Source: Gammaproteobacteria bacterium (GTDB lineage: Bacteria > Pseudomonadota > Gammaproteobacteria > Chromatiales > Chromatiaceae). Taken from it: 64,000 bases of DNA. Where the stretch lies: the NCBI GenBank assembly GCA_011389885.1, contig JAABTK010000003.1, positions 19,748 to 83,747 on the forward strand, read 5' to 3'. This document shows, piece by piece, positions 1-8,850 of this stretch. A program made the position numbers and the translations under genes. Each line of letters opens with the position of its first letter. The first letter of the stretch is position 1. A model generated the notes under the pieces. The model did no database searches. It was given only the letters and a program-made list of their open reading frames with translations, and was not told the origin of the DNA.

Positions 1-31
1 GCAGGCCGGTCAGGGCAAGGATGCGTTTCAT
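1..31 (-). CDS. potD: Spermidine/putrescine ABC transporter substrate-binding protein, N-terminal fragment
   Basis: Only the first ten codons lie in the window. They read MKRILALTGL on the minus strand, the basic-then-hydrophobic start of a signal peptide. The ATG shares one base with the potC stop (TGATG), so translation is probably coupled. The call rests on position: a gene after potA, potB and potC is normally the periplasmic polyamine-binding protein PotD. The rest runs off the left edge, so the family cannot be confirmed from sequence. Confidence 0.6.
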   Translation of the reverse strand, partial: MKRILALTGL

Positions 32-801
32 CAGGTCGGTTGCTCCCGTAGCAGGAAATGGGCGGCCAGGACCATAATTAGGGTGATCCCGAGCATCAGC
101 GTGCAGAGGGCGTTGACCTCGGGTTTGACGCCGATGCGCACCATGGAGTAGATCTTCAGCGGCAGGATCTCGAAGGTCGGGCCGGTGACGAAATAGCTGA
201 TAATGACATCATCCATGGAGAGGGTAAAGCTCAACAGCCAGCCGGCGATCACCGCCGGCATCAGCAGCGGCAGCAAAACCCGCCGAAAGGTGACCCACTC
301 ACTGGCCCCCAGGTCCCGCGCCGCCTCCGTCAGGGTATCATCGAAGCCGCTCAGGCGGCCATAAACCGTCACCGCCACGAAGGGCAGACAGAAGGTGATA
401 TGAGCCAGCAGCAAGGTCCAGAAGCCCAGCGGCAGTTGCAGGCTCACGAACAGGATCAGCAACGAAATGCCCATCACGATATCGGGCGACAGAATCACTA
501 CATACAGCAGGCCGAACAGCAACTTTTTGCCGAAGAAGCGATAGCGGTACAGGGTCACCGCGGTCAGGGTGCCGAGCAGCGTGGCCAGGGTGGCCGAGAC
601 CAGCGCCAACAGCACCGAATTCAATGCCACCTGAAGCAGCTCCTCGTTGGCCAGCAGCGACTCGTACCAGCGCCAAGTGAAGCCTTGCCAGGTCAGGCGG
701 TACTTGGAATCGTTGAAGGAAAAAACCGCCAGCACCCCGATAGGCAGATAGAAGAACAGATACACCAGCCCGAGGTAGGAACCCTTCAGCCAGCGATTCA
801 C
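31..801 (-). CDS. potC: Spermidine/putrescine ABC transporter permease PotC
   Basis: Inner-membrane permease of a polyamine importer, about 256 aa, close to the usual PotC length. It starts at GTG 801 (VNRWLKGSYLG...), which overlaps the potB stop as GTGA; the same frame stays open further upstream, but that part is only a shadow of potB. The N terminus is a long hydrophobic segment. The BPD_transp_1 EAA loop is visible as TEAARDLGASEWVTFRRVLL, the site that contacts the PotA ATPase. It sits third in a tightly overlapping potABCD operon. Subunit C versus B is assigned from gene order and similarity; substrate specificity is inferred from the family. Confidence 0.9.
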   Translation of the reverse strand: MNRWLKGSYLGLVYLFFYLPIGVLAVFSFNDSKYRLTWQGFTWRWYESLLANEELLQVALNSVLLALVSATLATLLGTLTAVTLYRYRFFGKKLLFGLLYVVILSPDIVMGISLLILFVSLQLPLGFWTLLLAHITFCLPFVAVTVYGRLSGFDDTLTEAARDLGASEWVTFRRVLLPLLMPAVIAGWLLSFTLSMDDVIISYFVTGPTFEILPLKIYSMVRIGVKPEVNALCTLMLGITLIMVLAAHFLLREQPT

Positions 802-1664
802 AGTGCGGCCTCCGCATCCGCGCGGCGGCGCCGCACATAAACCAGCGCCAGCAGAAACAGCGCCATGAACAGCAGCAGCACCACGCTCACCGCGGACCCG
901 AAGGGCCAGTCGCGCGCGGCCAGGAACTGGTCCTTGATCAGGTTGCCCAGCAACAGGATCTTGGCCCCGCCCAGCAGGTCCGGGATGTAGAACAGGCCCA
1001 GCGCCGGCAGGAACACCAGCATGCAGCCGGCGATCATCCCGGGCAGAGTGAGCGGAAACACCACCCGCAGAAACAGCGCCGTGCGCCCCGCGCCCAGGTC
1101 CCGCGCCGCCTCCAGCAGGCGCAGGTCCAGCCGCTCCATGGCGGCATACAGCGGCAGGATCATGAACGGCAGCAGCGAGTACACCAGCCCCGCGATCACC
1201 GCCGCCTCGGTGTACAGCAGCATCAGCGGTTGATCTATGGCCCCGAACCACAGCAGCAGGCCGTTCAACAGCCCGTTGGCCTTGAGGATAATCACCATCG
1301 CATAGGTGCGAATCAGCGAGCTGGTCCAAAAGGGCACGATCACCAGCAGCAGCAACAGCGGGCGGATGCGGCCCGGCGCGCGGGCGATCAACCAAGCGAA
1401 GGGATAGCCCGCCAGCAGGCAGAGCCCGGTGGTGACGCCGGCCAGGTAGATGGAATTCCAGAACACCTGGAAATACAGCGGATCGAACAGCCGGGCGAAG
1501 CTCTCCAGGCTAAAGGCCGCGGTGACGAATTGATCCGTGCCGCGCTCCAGCAGGCTGGCCACCGCCACCATGGCCGTAGGCGCCAACACAAACACCAGCA
1601 ACCACAGCCAGATCACCGCCAGGGTGGCATTGCGAAACAGCGATCCGCGCGGCGCGGGCCTCAA
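798..1664 (-). CDS. potB: Spermidine/putrescine ABC transporter permease PotB
   Basis: Inner-membrane permease, 288 aa, partner of PotC in the polyamine importer. Six hydrophobic segments are apparent, starting with LAVIWLWLLVFVLAP near the N terminus, and the EAA loop reads LEAARDLGAGRTALFLRVVF. The likely start is TTG 1664, which overlaps the potA stop as TTGA. Coupling by overlap is used at every junction of this operon, which supports the unusual start; no better ATG exists before the first membrane segment. The 3' end overlaps potC by four bases. Confidence 0.9.
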   Translation of the reverse strand: MRPAPRGSLFRNATLAVIWLWLLVFVLAPTAMVAVASLLERGTDQFVTAAFSLESFARLFDPLYFQVFWNSIYLAGVTTGLCLLAGYPFAWLIARAPGRIRPLLLLLVIVPFWTSSLIRTYAMVIILKANGLLNGLLLWFGAIDQPLMLLYTEAAVIAGLVYSLLPFMILPLYAAMERLDLRLLEAARDLGAGRTALFLRVVFPLTLPGMIAGCMLVFLPALGLFYIPDLLGGAKILLLGNLIKDQFLAARDWPFGSAVSVVLLLFMALFLLALVYVRRRRADAEAAL

Positions 1665-2773
1665 GACGCGTCCTCAAACGGCAGCAACACCTCCCAGCCC
1701 GCGGGCCAGGTGACGAACACCCGCTCGCCGCGCTGGTACTCCAGGGTCGGATCCTCCTCATCGAAAAAGGCGGTGGCCGCCACCTGCACCCCGCTCTCCA
1801 GCCGCACCAAAAGATCCACCTCCGCCCCCTTGTAGATCACCTCCTCCACCGTGGCCGCCAGCGCGCGCGCCTGGTATTCGGGTTGGCGCCGCAACTCCTC
1901 CGGCGACCACACGTCCAGATCCTCCGGGCGCAGCAGCAGATGCACCCGCCCCCCCGGCTCGAAGCGCTGCGGCCGGGCGGCCTCAAACGGCTTGCCTTCC
2001 AATTCCAGGCTCAGCCCGTCGGGGCGTTGTTCGAGCACCCGCGCCGGTAGCAGATTGGCCTCGCCCACGAAGCGGGCCACGAACAGGCTGGCCGGATCCT
2101 CGTACACCCGGCGCGGCGTATCCAGCTGCTCAATGCGCCCGGCGTTCATCACCGCCACCCGGTCGGACATCGACAAGGCCTCTTCCTGGTCATGGGTCAC
2201 GAACACAAAGGTGATCCCCAGCCGCCGTTGCAACTGCTTCAGCTCCAACTGCATTTGCTTGCGCAGCTTGTAATCCAGCGCACTCAAGGGCTCGTCCAGC
2301 AGCAGCATCAGGGGCTGGTTGACCAGCGCCCGGGCGATGGCCACCCGCTGCTGCTGGCCGCCGGACAACTGCCCCGGTCGGCGCGCCGCCAGCTCACCGA
2401 GCTTCACCGTCTCCAGCGCATCCGCCACCCGCCGCCTAAGCTCCGCGCCCTTAACCCCTTGCAACCGCGGGCCAAAGGCCACGTTCTCGAATACCGTAAG
2501 GTGCGGGAACAGGGCGTAACTCTGAAACACCGTATTCACCGGGCGCCTCTCGGCCGGAATCGGCGTCAGGTCCCGACCCTGCAAATGCAACGAACCGGCC
2601 GACACCGTCTCCAGCCCGGCGATTAAGCGCAATAGCGTGGTCTTGCCGCAGCCCGAAGGCCCCAGCAGGGTCAGGAACTCGCCGCGGCGGATGTCCAGGT
2701 CAATGCCCTCCAGCACCCAATCCCCGCCGAAGGCCTTGCCCAGCCCCCGGATCTGTAGAATAGAATCGCTCAT
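1661..2773 (-). CDS. potA: Spermidine/putrescine ABC transporter ATP-binding protein PotA
   Basis: Cytoplasmic ATPase that drives polyamine uptake, 370 aa, normal for PotA. It has Walker A GPSGCGKTT (about residues 38-46), the ABC signature LSGGQQQRVAIARAL, Walker B LMLLLDEPLSALD and a switch histidine in VTHDQEEAL. The C-terminal third is a TOBE-type regulatory domain. It is the first gene of the potABCD operon, starting at ATG 2773. The 183 bp upstream, shared with the divergent DUF1622 gene, should carry the promoter, but I see no clear consensus boxes. POT/CysA-type ATPases are similar, so the assignment relies partly on the two adjacent permeases. Confidence 0.93.
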   Translation of the reverse strand: MSDSILQIRGLGKAFGGDWVLEGIDLDIRRGEFLTLLGPSGCGKTTLLRLIAGLETVSAGSLHLQGRDLTPIPAERRPVNTVFQSYALFPHLTVFENVAFGPRLQGVKGAELRRRVADALETVKLGELAARRPGQLSGGQQQRVAIARALVNQPLMLLLDEPLSALDYKLRKQMQLELKQLQRRLGITFVFVTHDQEEALSMSDRVAVMNAGRIEQLDTPRRVYEDPASLFVARFVGEANLLPARVLEQRPDGLSLELEGKPFEAARPQRFEPGGRVHLLLRPEDLDVWSPEELRRQPEYQARALAATVEEVIYKGAEVDLLVRLESGVQVAATAFFDEEDPTLEYQRGERVFVTWPAGWEVLLPFEDAS

Positions 2774-2956
2774 GGGCCTAATTTACCAGAGCATCGGGAT
2801 TGGCGCCCCGGTTGCGGGCCGGAGCCGCCAACCCGGTTTATCGAATGCGGTCGGCGGAGGTCTTGCGCCTGCAGGCGGATCGACAAACCCTTGCCGATGC
2901 CTAAGCCTTGAGTTTAGGCTAAGCCAATCCACAACCCATGCCAAGCGAGGAGACCG

Positions 2957-3325
2957 ATGGGGAAAGGCCTGATTGCAGCCCCCGAAGGGGGTTGGGTGGA
3001 ACACACGCTGCTCAATTTGGTGGAATGGCTCACCTTGGGGATCGAGGCGATGGGGGCGCTGGTGATCGCCCTCGGAATCGTCATCGCCAGTGCCCATTTC
3101 GTCCGCTGTCAGTGGGCCAACCGGCCGCAAGAGTTCGTCGCCACCCGGTTGATCCTGGCGCGCTACCTCGCCCTGGCGCTGGAGTTCCAGCTCGGCGCGG
3201 ACATCCTCTCCACCGCCATCGCCCCCACCTGGGACCAAATCGGCCAATTGGCCGCCATCGCGGTGATTCGGACCGGTCTCAACTTTTTTCTCCAGCGCGA
3301 GATGCGCGAGAGCGAGGCAAATTGA
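2957..3325 (+). CDS. DUF1622 family membrane protein
   Basis: A 122-aa protein with two clear hydrophobic helices (GALVIALGIVIASAHF near residues 36-51 and a region around 75-85), followed by a short charged tail. The pattern RYLALALEFQLGADILSTA is characteristic of the DUF1622 family of small bacterial membrane proteins of unknown function. The start ATG 2957 is preceded by GCGAGGAG, a good ribosome binding site. It is divergent from potA and stands alone. Function is unknown. Confidence 0.75.
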   Translation: MGKGLIAAPEGGWVEHTLLNLVEWLTLGIEAMGALVIALGIVIASAHFVRCQWANRPQEFVATRLILARYLALALEFQLGADILSTAIAPTWDQIGQLAAIAVIRTGLNFFLQREMRESEAN

Positions 3326-3415
3326 CCCCAATCGTCTAGGCGCCAAGGGATTTCCGCCTGATCCCGCGCAACGGTAGAATGCCCGTTTCCTGTAACGCCG
3401 ACCCTTGTGAGCGCC

Positions 3416-6400
3416 ATGACCGATTCCAACCAGACCCCGCCGGACCGCTTCGTCTTCGACATCGAACAACTGCATACCCTGGCCGAGGAGCAGGCGGTGC
3501 GCCAAGGGCTGGACGACTACAAGCGCAGCCGCGTGACCTGGGCCGAGACCGAGGGCGAACAGCTCTTCGGTCGGGTGGAGGACGCCGAGAGCGAGGAAGA
3601 GCTGACGCTGGAGGCCTGGTGCGACGGCGACGGCAATCTGCACGCAGACTGCGCCTGCGGCCAGGGCGACGGCCGCCTGTGCCGACACGCGGTGGCGGCG
3701 CTGTTCGCCTATTCGGCCCGCGTAGGTTCGCCCAAGGAACTGCTCAGCGCCAGCGAGTCGGCCATCGAGGAGCGCATCCAGAGCGCCCGGGCCGAGGTGC
3801 GGGTGGAGCACCTCTCGGGCGACCCGGCCTTCGGGGCCTGGCAGGCCTGGTCGGTGCAGAGCACGACTCATTTTCCGCGCCGCTATTCCGTGCATATCCG
3901 CTCCCTGGGCCGGCGCGCCAACTATTGCAGCTGCCCCGACTTCGCGGTGAACCAGCTGGGCACCTGCAAGCATATCGAGGCGGTGCTGCACAAGCTGAAG
4001 AAGCGTAAAGACTTCAAGACCCTGCAACGCCGCGCAGCACCCCAGCCCTTCATCTACCTGGAGTGGGAGGGCGAGGAGGCCCCGGGGGTGCGGCTGCACC
4101 GGCCCGAGACCATCGAAGACGCCGAGCTGTCCAACCTGCTCAACGCCTATTTCGACCACGCCGGCCAGTTTCGCCTGCGCATGCCCGAAGACTTCCTGCA
4201 GCTGGCGGATCGGCTGGCGGACTGGGGCGAGGTGGACCTGGGCGCGGATGCCCTGGGTTATGCCCGTCGGTTGGCGGAACAGGCGGCCAAGGCGCTGCGA
4301 GCGGAAAAGATTCGGGCGCAGATTCAGGCCGGCGGCGGACGCATCCCCGGCGTGCGCGCCCGGCTCTACCCTTATCAAATCGACGGCGTGGGCTTTCTGG
4401 CCGCCAACGGCCGCGCGCTGCTGGCGGACGACATGGGCCTGGGCAAGACCCTTCAGGCCATCGCCGCCGCGGCCTGGCTGCGCGAGCACGCCGGGGCCGA
4501 GCGGGCGCTAATCGTCTGCCCCGCCTCGCTCAAGCACCAATGGGCGCGCGAGATCGAGCGCTTCACCGACGCCCCGGTGCAAATCGTGCAAGGCAAGGCC
4601 GAGGCCCGCAGCGTGCAGTATCGCCAGGGCGCGGGCTTCTATGTGGCCAATTACGAGCTGATCCTGCGCGACGTCTCCGTCATTAACGAGCAATTGCGCC
4701 CGGACCTGCTGATCCTCGACGAGGCCCAGCGGATCAAGAACTGGCGCACCAAGATCGCCTCCGCGGTGAAGCTGCTCCCCAGCCGCTACGCCTTCGTACT
4801 CACCGGCACCCCGCTGGAGAACCGCCTGGAGGACCTCTACAGCCTGCTACAGGTGGTGGACCCCCATGTGCTGGGGCCGCTGTGGCGCTACCTGGTGGAT
4901 TTCCACGTCACCGACGACAAGGGCAAGGTGCTCGGCTACCGCAACCTCTCCGAGCTGCGCCGCCGCCTGGGCGCGGTGATGCTGCGGCGCGACCGCCGCC
5001 TGGTGCGCGATCAACTGCCCGAGCGCATCGAACAACGCCTGGACGTGGAGCTGACCGAACAGCAATGGGACCTGCACGGCTCGGCCATGATGGCCGCCGG
5101 CAACATCGCCAACATCGCCAAGCGCCGCCCCCTCACCCCCAGCGAAAGCAATCGCCTGATGGCGGCCCTGCAAGCCGCGCGCATGGCCTGCGACGCCGCC
5201 GGCCTGGTGGACAAAGAGACCGAGGGCTCGCCCAAGCTGGACGAGCTGGAGAACCTGCTGGACGAACTCTGCCTGCAATCCGGGCTCAAGGTGGTGGTGT
5301 TCTCGCAATGGGCCCTGATGACCGAAATGGTGGAAAAGCGCGTGCGCGGCCTGGGCCTGGGCTGCGTGCGCCTGCACGGCGGCGTCCCCACGGCCAAGCG
5401 CGGCGAGCTGATGGACCGCTTTCGCGACGATGACGCCATCCAGGTGTTCATCTCCACCGACGCCGGCTCCACCGGCCTCAACCTGCAAAGCGCCTCGGTG
5501 CTGATCAACCTCGACGTGCCCTGGAACCCGGCGGTGCTGGAGCAGCGCAACGCCCGGGTGCATCGCCTGGGCCAACGTCAAAAGGTGCAAATCATCCTCA
5601 TGGTGGCCGCCGGGGCCTACGAGGAGTCCGTGCTCTACATGCTCCAGGGCAAGCGCAACCTGTTCGACAACGTGGTGGAGAGCGACGCCGCCGAGGACGT
5701 GGTGGGCGTGTCCAAAAAGCTGATGGAGGTGCTGGTGGCGGACCTCAACCAGGCCGACAATGCGCCCAAACCGCTGCCGGAAGAGGCGGGCGCCGAGGCC
5801 GAACCCGCGGCGGAGACCGCCGCGCCCGAGCCGCTGGCCGAGGCGGCGCTTCAGGCGACGCCGGACCGCGCCGCCATCAACTCCGAAAGGCTCGCCGAGC
5901 GCTGGAACGGCCCCCAGGCCGAGCAGGTGCGCGCCGCCATCCTCGGCCTGCAGGCCGCTTTCGGGGTCCGGGTGGAGCGCATCCTCGGCGCCGGCGGCGG
6001 CCTCATGGCCGTGCTCGACCGGGTGGACGCGGCCGACGACGCCATCGCCGAAGAACTCGCCGAGGCCGTGCCCATCGCGCTGGTGGATCCGCGTACCCTA
6101 AACAGCCTCAACCGCCTGGGTGCGGCCTCGCCGGTGGCCGAAGCGGACACCCTGTTCCAGCCCCCGGCCCTTGAACAACCGGCCGAACCCCGGCTGCTGC
6201 GCCAGGCCCGCGAAAAGCTCCAGGCCGCCCGCCTGTTGCTCGATCAGGCCTGCCCCGGCCCGGCCACGGAACTGCTCGGCGGGGCGCTGCTCGCCGCCGC
6301 GGCCCAGCGCGCCGGCCTCGACCACCCGCCCGAGCCCCGACAGGCCCCGGTCTGGCTCTACAGCGAGGCCCTACCCGCGGGCGTCTTAAGCCCCGACCAG

Positions 6401-6511
6401 GCCGCACTCATCACCCGCGCCCTGGCCCTAAGCCAAGGCGACGACAACCTGCCCGAAAACCTAGTGCGCGAACTCGCCGCCGACGCCGCAGCCTTCCTCG
6501 AAGCCGCCTAA
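3416..6511 (+). CDS. SNF2-family DEAD/DEAH helicase with two SWIM zinc fingers
   Basis: A large ATP-dependent DNA translocase-type protein of about 1031 aa. Two Cys/His SWIM-type clusters lie before the motor: CACGQGDGRLCRH near residues 80-91 and CSCPDFAVNQLGTCKH near 170. Helicase motifs follow: DDMGLGKT (I), LDEAQRIKN (II), LTGTPLENRL (III), STDAGSTGLNLQ (V) and RNARVHRLGQRQKV (VI), all intact and of SNF2 type. After about residue 770 comes an Ala/Glu-rich linker and a roughly 200-aa C-terminal region I do not recognise. ATG 3416 is chosen because GTGAG lies at ribosome-binding distance; GTG 3407 in the same frame is the alternative. It stands alone; the role in DNA repair or chromosome processing is only inferred. 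Confidence 0.88.
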   Translation: MTDSNQTPPDRFVFDIEQLHTLAEEQAVRQGLDDYKRSRVTWAETEGEQLFGRVEDAESEEELTLEAWCDGDGNLHADCACGQGDGRLCRHAVAALFAYSARVGSPKELLSASESAIEERIQSARAEVRVEHLSGDPAFGAWQAWSVQSTTHFPRRYSVHIRSLGRRANYCSCPDFAVNQLGTCKHIEAVLHKLKKRKDFKTLQRRAAPQPFIYLEWEGEEAPGVRLHRPETIEDAELSNLLNAYFDHAGQFRLRMPEDFLQLADRLADWGEVDLGADALGYARRLAEQAAKALRAEKIRAQIQAGGGRIPGVRARLYPYQIDGVGFLAANGRALLADDMGLGKTLQAIAAAAWLREHAGAERALIVCPASLKHQWAREIERFTDAPVQIVQGKAEARSVQYRQGAGFYVANYELILRDVSVINEQLRPDLLILDEAQRIKNWRTKIASAVKLLPSRYAFVLTGTPLENRLEDLYSLLQVVDPHVLGPLWRYLVDFHVTDDKGKVLGYRNLSELRRRLGAVMLRRDRRLVRDQLPERIEQRLDVELTEQQWDLHGSAMMAAGNIANIAKRRPLTPSESNRLMAALQAARMACDAAGLVDKETEGSPKLDELENLLDELCLQSGLKVVVFSQWALMTEMVEKRVRGLGLGCVRLHGGVPTAKRGELMDRFRDDDAIQVFISTDAGSTGLNLQSASVLINLDVPWNPAVLEQRNARVHRLGQRQKVQIILMVAAGAYEESVLYMLQGKRNLFDNVVESDAAEDVVGVSKKLMEVLVADLNQADNAPKPLPEEAGAEAEPAAETAAPEPLAEAALQATPDRAAINSERLAERWNGPQAEQVRAAILGLQAAFGVRVERILGAGGGLMAVLDRVDAADDAIAEELAEAVPIALVDPRTLNSLNRLGAASPVAEADTLFQPPALEQPAEPRLLRQAREKLQAARLLLDQACPGPATELLGGALLAAAAQRAGLDHPPEPRQAPVWLYSEALPAGVLSPDQAALITRALALSQGDDNLPENLVRELAADAAAFLEAA

Positions 6512-6547
6512 CCCAACCCTGAGCCCGGACTTTAGCCCGGCCACGGC

Positions 6548-7161
6548 CTAGTACGCCTGCGCTCAAACACCGGCCATTAGCAACGCAGAGGACGCAAAGG
6601 ACCGCAAAGGACCGCAAAGGACCGCAGAGCGCGCAGAGGGATTTCGGTCCTCCCGCTCCAGCGCGGGGACGCATGCCCGGCGCTCCAGCCCGCTGCTGCG
6701 CTAGGCCTAGCCGGTGAAGAAAAAAATATGGGTGTCCCATTGCGTGGGTGAAGAAAAAAATATGGGTGTCCCATTGCGTGCGTAGCTGATGAAGAAAAAC
6801 CATGGGTGTCCCGTTTCTCCTCCTGCTTCCCATTCCCCGCTGCTCGCCGCACCGCTGCCGAGCTAGGCCTAGCAAAACCATGGGTGTCCCATTGCGTGCG
6901 TAGCTGATGAAGAAAAACCATGGGTGTCCTGGTCTTTCTTGTGGGTGTCCTGGTCTTTCGCTTGGTGGTCTTTCGCTTGGGGAAGGGAAAAAACATGGGT
7001 GTCCTGGTCTTTTGGTCTTTGGTTGGGGAAGGGAAAAAACATGGGTGTCCTGGTCTTTGGCACCGCTGGTCTTTCTGGTCTTTCCCTGGTCTTTCCCGCC
7101 CTCGGTACCTTCTGCGTTCCTAAATGGCTTTGTTTCCGTTATTTGTGCGCTGCCGTACTAG
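6548..7161. repeat. MITE-like intergenic element with inverted ends and flanking CTAG
   Basis: A non-coding stretch between the helicase and hipA. The left end reads CTAGTACGCCTGCGCTCAAA; the right end, read on the minus strand, is CTAGTACGGCAGCGCACAAA. The similarity continues inward to a CCATTAG/GCCATTTAGG stretch and to CGCAGAGG versus CGCAGAAGG, so the ends form imperfect terminal inverted repeats of about 50 bp. CTAG at both ends looks like a target duplication. The interior holds repeated CCGCAAAGGA units and the TGGGTGTCC cluster, and no credible gene. The right CTAG supplies the hipA stop codon. The element has no transposase, so mobility would need help in trans. Confidence 0.6.
6725..7052. 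repeat. Cluster of eight TGGGTGTCC motifs
   Basis: Eight copies of TGGGTGTCC occur in about 325 bp. Four are followed by C (three of these continue as CCATTGCGTG), and the next four are followed by TGGTCTTT. Most are preceded by purine-rich GAAAAAAATA or GAAAAACCA. Spacing is irregular (roughly 24 to 76 bp), so this is not CRISPR or a simple VNTR. One more TGGGTGTCC followed by a T-run lies near 45699. Open frames through the cluster encode low-complexity peptides and are not believable genes. Confidence 0.7.
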
Positions 7162-8516
7162 GCGTGGCGCTCCAGCAGGCGTCGTTCGCGGCGGCTGATT
7201 TCGGCCAGTTGCCGGCGTTGGGGCTCTGGGACTTGCGCTAACGCAAGCACCCGTTCGGGATAGTCGGCGGTCGCCTCCAGGGCGGTCGCTATGCAGGTCC
7301 GGGCGTCGCCTGGGGTTAGGCCGAAGGCTTGGCCGAGGCGGGCGTAGAAGGCGCCGTGATCGGGATAGCCGGCGGGGTCGAAGGGGATGGCGCTAATCAG
7401 GTTGTGGCGGGGCCAGGCGCGCATGGGCGCGGGGTCATAGACCGGGCTTAGGCGGCAGTGGTCGAGCCCGCCCACCAGGGCCAGGTTGTCCAGGTGGAGG
7501 TCGCCGTTGCCGGTCAGCAGGGCCATTAGCAGCCGCCGGTAGAGCTGTTCGTTGGTGTCCGCGGGCAGCCGGGCCACCTCGCTCAGGCGTTCGATAATGG
7601 CGCCGAGTTCGTCTAGCAGCAGGTCGCCGTTTTCACGGAACGCGTGGTCGCCGGTGGCGATGACCGAAAACAGCGATTCCATAGGCCTCGGTGCGCCGCC
7701 TTGGCGGTCGAAGCGCTCCACCGCCAGAAAGCGCAGGCCGTCTTCGTCAAAACGCTGCCAGTTCGGGGTTTCGAACCCGGCCTCGCGGTGCAGCCCCAGG
7801 CATAGGGCTTCGAGGTCGAGCAGGCCGGCGTATTCGGGGGGCTCGATCTTGAGCACCACGTCGCGCAGCCCGGGGGTGTCCGGCGGAAAGAATGCCGCCC
7901 GCTCGGCCTGGGGGTCGGCGGCCACCAGTAATTTTGGAATCATCCCGGCCACCGAGGGCGTGGGCCCCAGGGCGTCCTCCACGATTTGCGGGTCGAATTC
8001 CAGGTTTTCGTCCCGCACGTCCCGTTTGAGCATGCGCCAGAGCTGGGAACGGCGGCCCGAGCCGCCGGCCACTAGCGCCTCTTGCGGGGTCTCGCTGGCG
8101 CGGTACCAGCCCTCGGCGGCCAGGTCGTCGGCGAATACGTCCACATGGCCAATGCCGCCGTGGCCGCCGAGGGTGAGCAGGCGCCATTCGGTCTCCGGCC
8201 CGGGCGGGGGTTCGCGCCCGAGCTGCGCCCGCAGCAGGTCGAGGTAATGCCGGCGTTGCAGATTGCGCGGGTTGCCCCCCGGAATCAGCGCCAGCAGCCG
8301 GGGAAAGACCGGGATGCGTTCGCTCAGCGGATAGCGCACGCTTTCGCGCCCCCACAGGGCGCCGTCTCCCAACAGGCAAAACCCCGGCCGGCCCGTGCTC
8401 AGGTAGCTGGTGCTGTAGGTGAAGGCGATGCTTTCGGGGCCCGCCACTAGGTCGCCCATCTTCTCGGGGCGACCGGCGATGCGGGTCCAAATCACCCCGT
8501 GTTGATTGCGCGGCAT
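7158..8516 (-). CDS. hipA: HipA-family serine/threonine kinase toxin
   Basis: Toxin kinase of a hipBA module, 452 aa, usual HipA length. In E. coli HipA phosphorylates glutamyl-tRNA synthetase and causes growth arrest; the target here is unknown. Visible signatures are SVAGMIPK (residues 188-195, equivalent to the HipA autophosphorylation loop), the catalytic loop GNGDLHLDN (D339, N344) and the metal-binding SPVYDP (D361). All key residues are present, so it should be active. It starts 15 bp after the HTH antitoxin gene. Its TAG stop is formed by the CTAG at the end of the neighbouring repeat element, so the original C terminus may have been changed slightly. Confidence 0.88.
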   Translation of the reverse strand: MPRNQHGVIWTRIAGRPEKMGDLVAGPESIAFTYSTSYLSTGRPGFCLLGDGALWGRESVRYPLSERIPVFPRLLALIPGGNPRNLQRRHYLDLLRAQLGREPPPGPETEWRLLTLGGHGGIGHVDVFADDLAAEGWYRASETPQEALVAGGSGRRSQLWRMLKRDVRDENLEFDPQIVEDALGPTPSVAGMIPKLLVAADPQAERAAFFPPDTPGLRDVVLKIEPPEYAGLLDLEALCLGLHREAGFETPNWQRFDEDGLRFLAVERFDRQGGAPRPMESLFSVIATGDHAFRENGDLLLDELGAIIERLSEVARLPADTNEQLYRRLLMALLTGNGDLHLDNLALVGGLDHCRLSPVYDPAPMRAWPRHNLISAIPFDPAGYPDHGAFYARLGQAFGLTPGDARTCIATALEATADYPERVLALAQVPEPQRRQLAEISRRERRLLERHA

Positions 8517-8531
8517 GGATTCAATTTGGGT

Positions 8532-8789
8532 TTAACGCCGAAAGAAGGCGCCGGCCTTAATGTCCTGCACCGCGCTGGGCTGGGGTTGGTCAGGGGCCAG
8601 GGTGAGGCGCAGCCCGACTTCCCGGGCCAGGGCCGCCAGGGAAGAGGCGCGGATGTCGCCCCGGCCCTTGGCCTTGCTCAGGCCCACGGCGGTGAGGCCG
8701 GCCCGGCGGGCCAGTTCGCCCTGGGAGATGCCTTGCTCCTTGGCGGTCTCCACCAGGGTCTCTATGAGGTGCTGGATCGGCTTGGACAT
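8532..8789 (-). CDS. hipB: HipB-like XRE-family antitoxin
   Basis: An 85-aa helix-turn-helix protein directly upstream of hipA. The HTH spans about residues 22-60 (ISQGELARRAGLTAVGLSKA is the scaffold and recognition region). Antitoxins of this type bind HipA and repress their own operon. ATG 8789 (MSKPIQHLIE) is preferred over an in-frame TTG 21 bp upstream because the family normally begins just before the first helix. The AT-rich 60 bp upstream, with CGATAGTATAG and TTTAATTATG, probably hold the promoter and operator, but I cannot define half-sites with confidence. Confidence 0.85.
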   Translation of the reverse strand: MSKPIQHLIETLVETAKEQGISQGELARRAGLTAVGLSKAKGRGDIRASSLAALAREVGLRLTLAPDQPQPSAVQDIKAGAFFRR

Positions 8790-8850
8790 TAAACTTAAGG
8801 GTAAAATCAAACGATTCGAGGGCTATACTATCGCATAATTAAACAAGCGT

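Noticed and set aside
2899..2919. Short hairpin GCCTAA...TTAGGC between potA and DUF1622
   Set aside because: Six-bp stem without a T-run; not a convincing terminator or operator.
2783..4489. Minus-strand open frame of 568 codons opposite DUF1622 and the helicase
   Set aside because: It is antisense to two clear genes, has no domain and reflects GC-rich codon bias.
6724..7060. CRISPR-like array from repeated TGGGTGTCC
   Set aside because: Repeat unit too short, spacing irregular, flanks shared between copies, and no cas genes in the window.
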